A DNA stretch of 64,000 bases from the NCBI RefSeq assembly GCF_019578655.1, contig NC_063259.1, positions 29,189,277 through 29,253,276 of the forward strand. The letters are read 5' to 3'. The notes under the pieces are model-generated. The model was not told the DNA's origin. It was given only the letters and a program-made list of their open reading frames with translations, and did no database searches. The stretch is from Ricinus communis. Its lineage: Eukaryota; Streptophyta; Magnoliopsida; Malpighiales; Euphorbiaceae. The position numbers were made by a program, and so were the translations under genes. Each line of letters opens with the position of its first letter. The stretch's first letter is position 1. This document shows positions 59,861-64,000 of the stretch, in pieces.

Positions 59861-62339
59861 GGAGAAAGAAGAGAGAAATTATAGCATGTATCAGGTTTCC
59901 ATTAAATTTTGTATGTATATATTGATTTTTAAGTAGATTGTTGTTATATCATGGAAAGACAAAAAGGATAGAGGTGGCGACTCTAGTGACAGGTTGGCTT
60001 GGTTTGAACATATAGATTGACATGAAAATGATAGTTGACGAATGTATAATTATAGAGATTCTCTAGCTTTATCCTTTAATTATATATGATATGATATACC
60101 CGACCATAGCATGGGATAATCAATGTTCATTTTAAAAGGGTCTCATCATTCTCACAAACAGTCTCTATTTAATTTTAAAAGGGTGACATATAAAATTGAT
60201 GCTTCATTACTTGGTAGTAAAAAAGTAATACATAATTTATAATTTTATAACTATTTCATAAGTAATACTCAGCTAAGATATTAAAATATTTATATATTGG
60301 AGTAGCCAAGAAAGATCTATTTAAATATTATAATACATAAGGATTGTATAGTTATTTCTTAAGTAAAAAATAAGAAAATGAAATATATTTAAGTAAAATG
60401 GAGCGAGAATAACCAAAAAAGAAAAAGAAGAAAAAGGATGTAATGTGGTATCTCTAATCTATGCATCAATATAGACACATCAAAAATATCGAGTTGAGGA
60501 TGTAAGGGGAAAATAAGCCATCATAAGAAAAGTCGCATTCTGCTGTTTCTGGCGGCCATTTTCATGAAGTTTCCGAGCAATTTAAAGCTCACTTTAGGAC
60601 ACCTTCCCTTTCTAAAAATTAACGACTATGAATTAATACAAATAACTGAGATATGAGTAAAGTAATATCTCGATGAAATGAAGGTTTTTTTCTTTTCTCA
60701 AATTAATTGTATTAAGAGAAGGAGTAACTGTGCTGTTGATATAGAATGGCCTTAACTTGTAATTTTGTGCAAAGCTCCTTTTTTTGTCGAAGACTGGACA
60801 CCCTTTTTTTTTATGTATGGGCTCCTTTTTTGTCCGTCTGCTATTATTAAAATTTGGGAAAAATAATGAGGTTTTTTTAATATTTTACTTAAGTGCAGTT
60901 AGAATAGATTACAATATATATTTACACATTTAATATATTTTTATATGCATATTAATTAGATAAGATTTTGAATTCAAATTTTTCTTATTTCATTTATCAT
61001 TGGGAAAGAAATTAAAAATTAGATGTTCAAACAAAAAATTAAAAAAAAAATTAAATAATATATATTCTGATATTATAATTAGATTTTGAAATAGATGAGA
61101 CAACTCGTGAAATATATAAATGTAGAGTTCGTCAATAGTGATTGTGATTGAACTTAAATTCAATCATTAGAACAACTATTTGAATTGTTGGATGTTGCCA
61201 TTTGATTTTGTAGTATTTTAGCAATATGAAATTGTCCAAGGAGAAACGCAATGCTGTTTTTTTTTTTTTTTCTTTAAATAAAAATACAAAAAAGAAAAAG
61301 AAAAAAAGAAGAAGCATGCATTACTCGATAACCTTAGCGTTCTGTTATTGTGGGCGTGCCGCCTTCCATTATATCTGAACCCAAAAAGGATCCGTGTTGT
61401 AAAGGCCAACTGCATTTGAATAATTCTTCAGTTACATTATTTTGAAGCCAATATTAATTTGACCCACTAACCTTAATTCGTTCATAATTGCTGTCTATTT
61501 GAAAGCTCCAATAATTAACTTCCCTGTCTATCCTCTCTATGCTCCTGTTTATTTATATACTGAAGGCCAAGTGTCTTTAATTCCTTCACTATTTCGTGCA
61601 ACTAAAGCTTAACAAAAGAAAATAAGAAAAGGTTGGTCAATACTTATCACTATTGTTCACCTGCTATATACATAATTAATCAAATTTCTAATACTAATTA
61701 TTAAATCAGCATACCAAACTATTCAGGCTAATTGGTCTTTGCATTTTGGAGCCTTATAAACTTGAAAATACTGACATTTCTTTGAAAGGTAAATCTCTGT
61801 TCATAGGAGTCATATATTGTTTATTTGTAACCTTAGTTTTTTTTTTTGTTCTTTGTTTCCTGGTAACGCGTTTTGATTGATTGACATATTGGCTATTTAA
61901 ATAAATTTTTTAAGGTCAACAACATACTAAAAGTCAAATATCCACCGAATCATATAAGTAGCAATATTACCAAAGTCAAATGTTTATAGGTGATGAGAAT
62001 ACCGCAGCTGGCAGGTTATATATTATTTTCTTCTTTGGATGACCATTGAGGCATGGAAGTTGCAAGCCACTAATATGAATTTGGGGGTGTTGATAATACT
62101 GTAATAATATAATAGTATCTGAAAGTTAATATTTACACGGCCTAATCGCCCTAAATTTCTTAAACTTTGGACCTTTTAGTAATTTTAATTATTTTTATTA
62201 ACTTTTTCATAGAAATATCTATTATTTTCAAAGTTACAATCTGACCACCATAGTTTCAAAAATGCGATGGCTAGTTGCTGATGTATTTTCTTCTAAGAAA
62301 AATAGTCAGCAAAAATATTATTGACTCATCAATATCACC

Positions 62340-62392
<53 letters not shown>

Positions 62393-62765
62393 TCACTTAG
62401 GCCTTAGCGTATAAACATAATCCCCCTTTCTCCTCTATAGTCACGGACTGACGGACCCAAGCCCGAATTCCGTGTTATTACCAAAGCCCTATGACTAGTT
62501 TTTAGATCAAATCCTCGCTCCAAGCTGAGGAATGAGGATGGTCGTCTCCCTCTTTCCTGCTAAGAGTGGCCCAAAAAGCCCAATGGGTTTCATTCCATTA
62601 TTTGAAACTAAAATACATGTGCATATTATGGCAAAGTATATACAATCATTATAAAGTTCACATAATGAATTTTTTTTTTCTTAAAAAATTTCAATTCAAT
62701 CAAATGAATAAATACACCAAAAAACGAAAGGAATAAAAAAAAAAGGTATAGTAAATAGAGAATAT
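59861..62765. other. Spacer between the tandem pectinesterase genes
   Basis: AT-rich with no supported gene: upstream region of the first PME and 3' flank of the second. A T-run/A-run pair lies at 61255-61310. Conserved-looking CCAAGCCCGAATTCCG sequence near 62456-62471 has no assigned role. Confidence 0.45.
62344..62390 (+). repeat. (TC)n microsatellite, about 23 units
   Basis: Uninterrupted CT dinucleotides in the 3' flank of the second PME gene. Confidence 0.95.
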
Positions 62766-63460
62766 TCATAGGCCAGAGATAAATGGAACACCAGTTGCTG
62801 GCAACCATGACTGGCCAGCAATAAGCCGACCGACCGTGAAACTTGAGGCTACAGTGCTGCTAGTTATAACATGATATCCTTTCCATTTAACTCTCCGTCT
62901 GGTGGAAGACCCAGGTCCAAAATTCTTATACTCTGCATAATACAACGTGTTCAAAGCAAAGTTGCTGCCTTGCCACTGTGACCAACCAGCTGGATGAATG
63001 AAACTATCAATATAACTCTTAAGAACTACTGTCCTGGAGTACTGCATCCAAGGCCTTCCTAAGTACGTCTGAACTGCACGAACCACCGGTTTCAAGTCAG
63101 GTGCTGGTAAAATCCGCGAGTTGTGAATTGAAATTCCGGTATTCTGGAAAGGGTCATTTCGGCCCTGTGCGGTGATCATGTTCGCTTGCCCTTTCAAAGG
63201 TCGCCTTACATAGATTATACAATTTTGGAAAACAACTGCTGCGTTACCAAAAATGAAGTCTATGGTGCCATAAACATAACATTCTCTGTAGAATTGACGT
63301 TGTGAGTGGACAAAAAGAGTGTCTTGGTATCCTTCAAACGAACATCGATAGAATACGGAGAGATCTGAAGCTGATCGAAGTGCAACCGCTTGGCCTTTTA
63401 GTGGACCTGCTGTGTTCCTAAATGTAATGCCACGAGCAACAAATCGGAGACCATCTATTC
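62766..63460 (-). CDS. Second pectinesterase, last exon only (5' part beyond the window)
   Basis: Behind the acceptor ttttttgcag (read on the minus strand, exon start 63460), a single exon runs to TGA at 62766-62768 and encodes about 231 residues. It covers GLRFVARGITFRNTAGPLKG, QAVALRSASDLSVFYRC, GYQDTLFVHSQRQFYREC, IDFIFGNAAVVFQNC, YLGRPWMQYSRTV and the end TGVPFISGL. The catalytic Gln, both Asp residues, Arg and Trp of CE8 pectin methylesterases are all present. The intron phase (1) and position equal those of the neighbour at 57737-59780, so the two are tandem duplicates. 63461-64000 is the intron. Whether the missing part has a PMEI pro-region cannot be seen but is likely. Confidence 0.95.
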
Positions 63461-64000
63461 CTGCAAAAAGAATTTAGTATAACTTGTGAACATTAACAAG
63501 TTTTGATTTGATATTATATGTGGGATTAATAAGTTAGTTCTTGGATGAGTTCATATCAGTTCACATGATAACAGTATATTAAACCAAAGATGAGATCTTA
63601 TTAGTTGATTCTTTTGGCATAGTCTTTTTATGTTTTAAATGTTATGATTTCTTTTTATTAAATTTTTTATTTTGGTGAATTTTTTTTATTAACAAAAATT
63701 AAGTAATTACAATTTTGTTAAGAAATAAACAAAAATAATTGCCTAAGTTTCTGATAAAAGTACCAGTTTAAATTGGTCCTATCAAAGATGTATTATATAT
63801 CAATCTCTTCCCTGTGGCCCTGAAAGATATTTAATAAAAAATGTATTTCTTCTCTTTTTATTCCTCTCTCTCTCTCTCTTATGGTTCTATTTCTTAGTTT
63901 TGGTAAAAAAACTGATCCTAATATGGCTATTAGTCTATGGGAGCATAAGACGAACAGACAGCAATGATTACATACAGTACATAAAGCCTGGAAATTAAAG
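63461..64000 (-). other. Intron of the second pectinesterase gene (open at window end)
   Basis: No coding signal; AT-rich with a short (CT)n run at 63864-63880. The first exon must lie above 64000. Confidence 0.7.

Noticed and set aside
1..64000. tRNA, rRNA and microRNA genes
   Set aside because: I looked by eye for cloverleaf-like B-box sequences and familiar miRNA sequences and saw none I could support; a covariance-model search would be decisive.

Overview
This 64 kb window is nuclear DNA from a flowering plant, most likely a eudicot. The signs are small exons split by AT-rich introns, long AT-rich gene-poor stretches, many (TA)n and (CT)n runs, and gene families found only in land plants. 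I cannot fix the genus from sequence alone; some proteins look Malpighiales-like, but that is only an impression. Exon joins were worked out by hand from splice sites and reading-frame continuity.

Layout on the + strand: (1) 169-2401, 3' part of a RIN2/RIN3-type membrane RING E3 ligase, cut by the window start. (2) 3145-3696, a dead 5'-truncated LINE fragment (RNase H end) inside a 19-bp target-site duplication. (3) 6532-6963, an RGF/GLV/CLEL signalling peptide precursor, followed by an additional exon at 7795-7959 that encodes a different RGF/GLV peptide. (4) 9875-10465, an intronless coiled-coil protein with a C-terminal membrane anchor. (5) 12233-15030, a BAG7-type co-chaperone. (6) about 22044-27357, a trehalose-6-phosphate phosphatase gene with a G-box-rich promoter, a probable 2.4 kb leader intron and upstream ORFs. 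(7) 30193-33778, a vacuolar acid invertase with the classic 9-nt exon. (8) 36944-40761, a GPI-anchored SKU5-similar protein (SKS1 type).

Layout on the - strand: (9) 44689-46323, a VND4/5-type NAC factor with a probable leader intron up to about 47598 and a GC-AG intron. (10) 57737-59780, a complete PMEI-PME pectin methylesterase, and (11) 62766-63460, the last exon of a second pectin methylesterase whose 5' part lies beyond the window end.

There is no operon logic here, but several genes share themes: sugar signalling and sucrose cleavage (TPP, invertase), cell-wall and xylem biology (VND-type NAC, two PMEs, SKS1), ER and membrane proteostasis (RIN2-like E3, BAG7), and root peptide signalling (RGF). 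The stretches 15.3-21.3 kb and 48.7-57.7 kb are gene-poor and very AT-rich. The most notable observations are the two RGF peptide-coding exons behind a single visible signal-peptide exon, the LINE remnant with its target-site duplication, and the uORF-bearing TPP leader.
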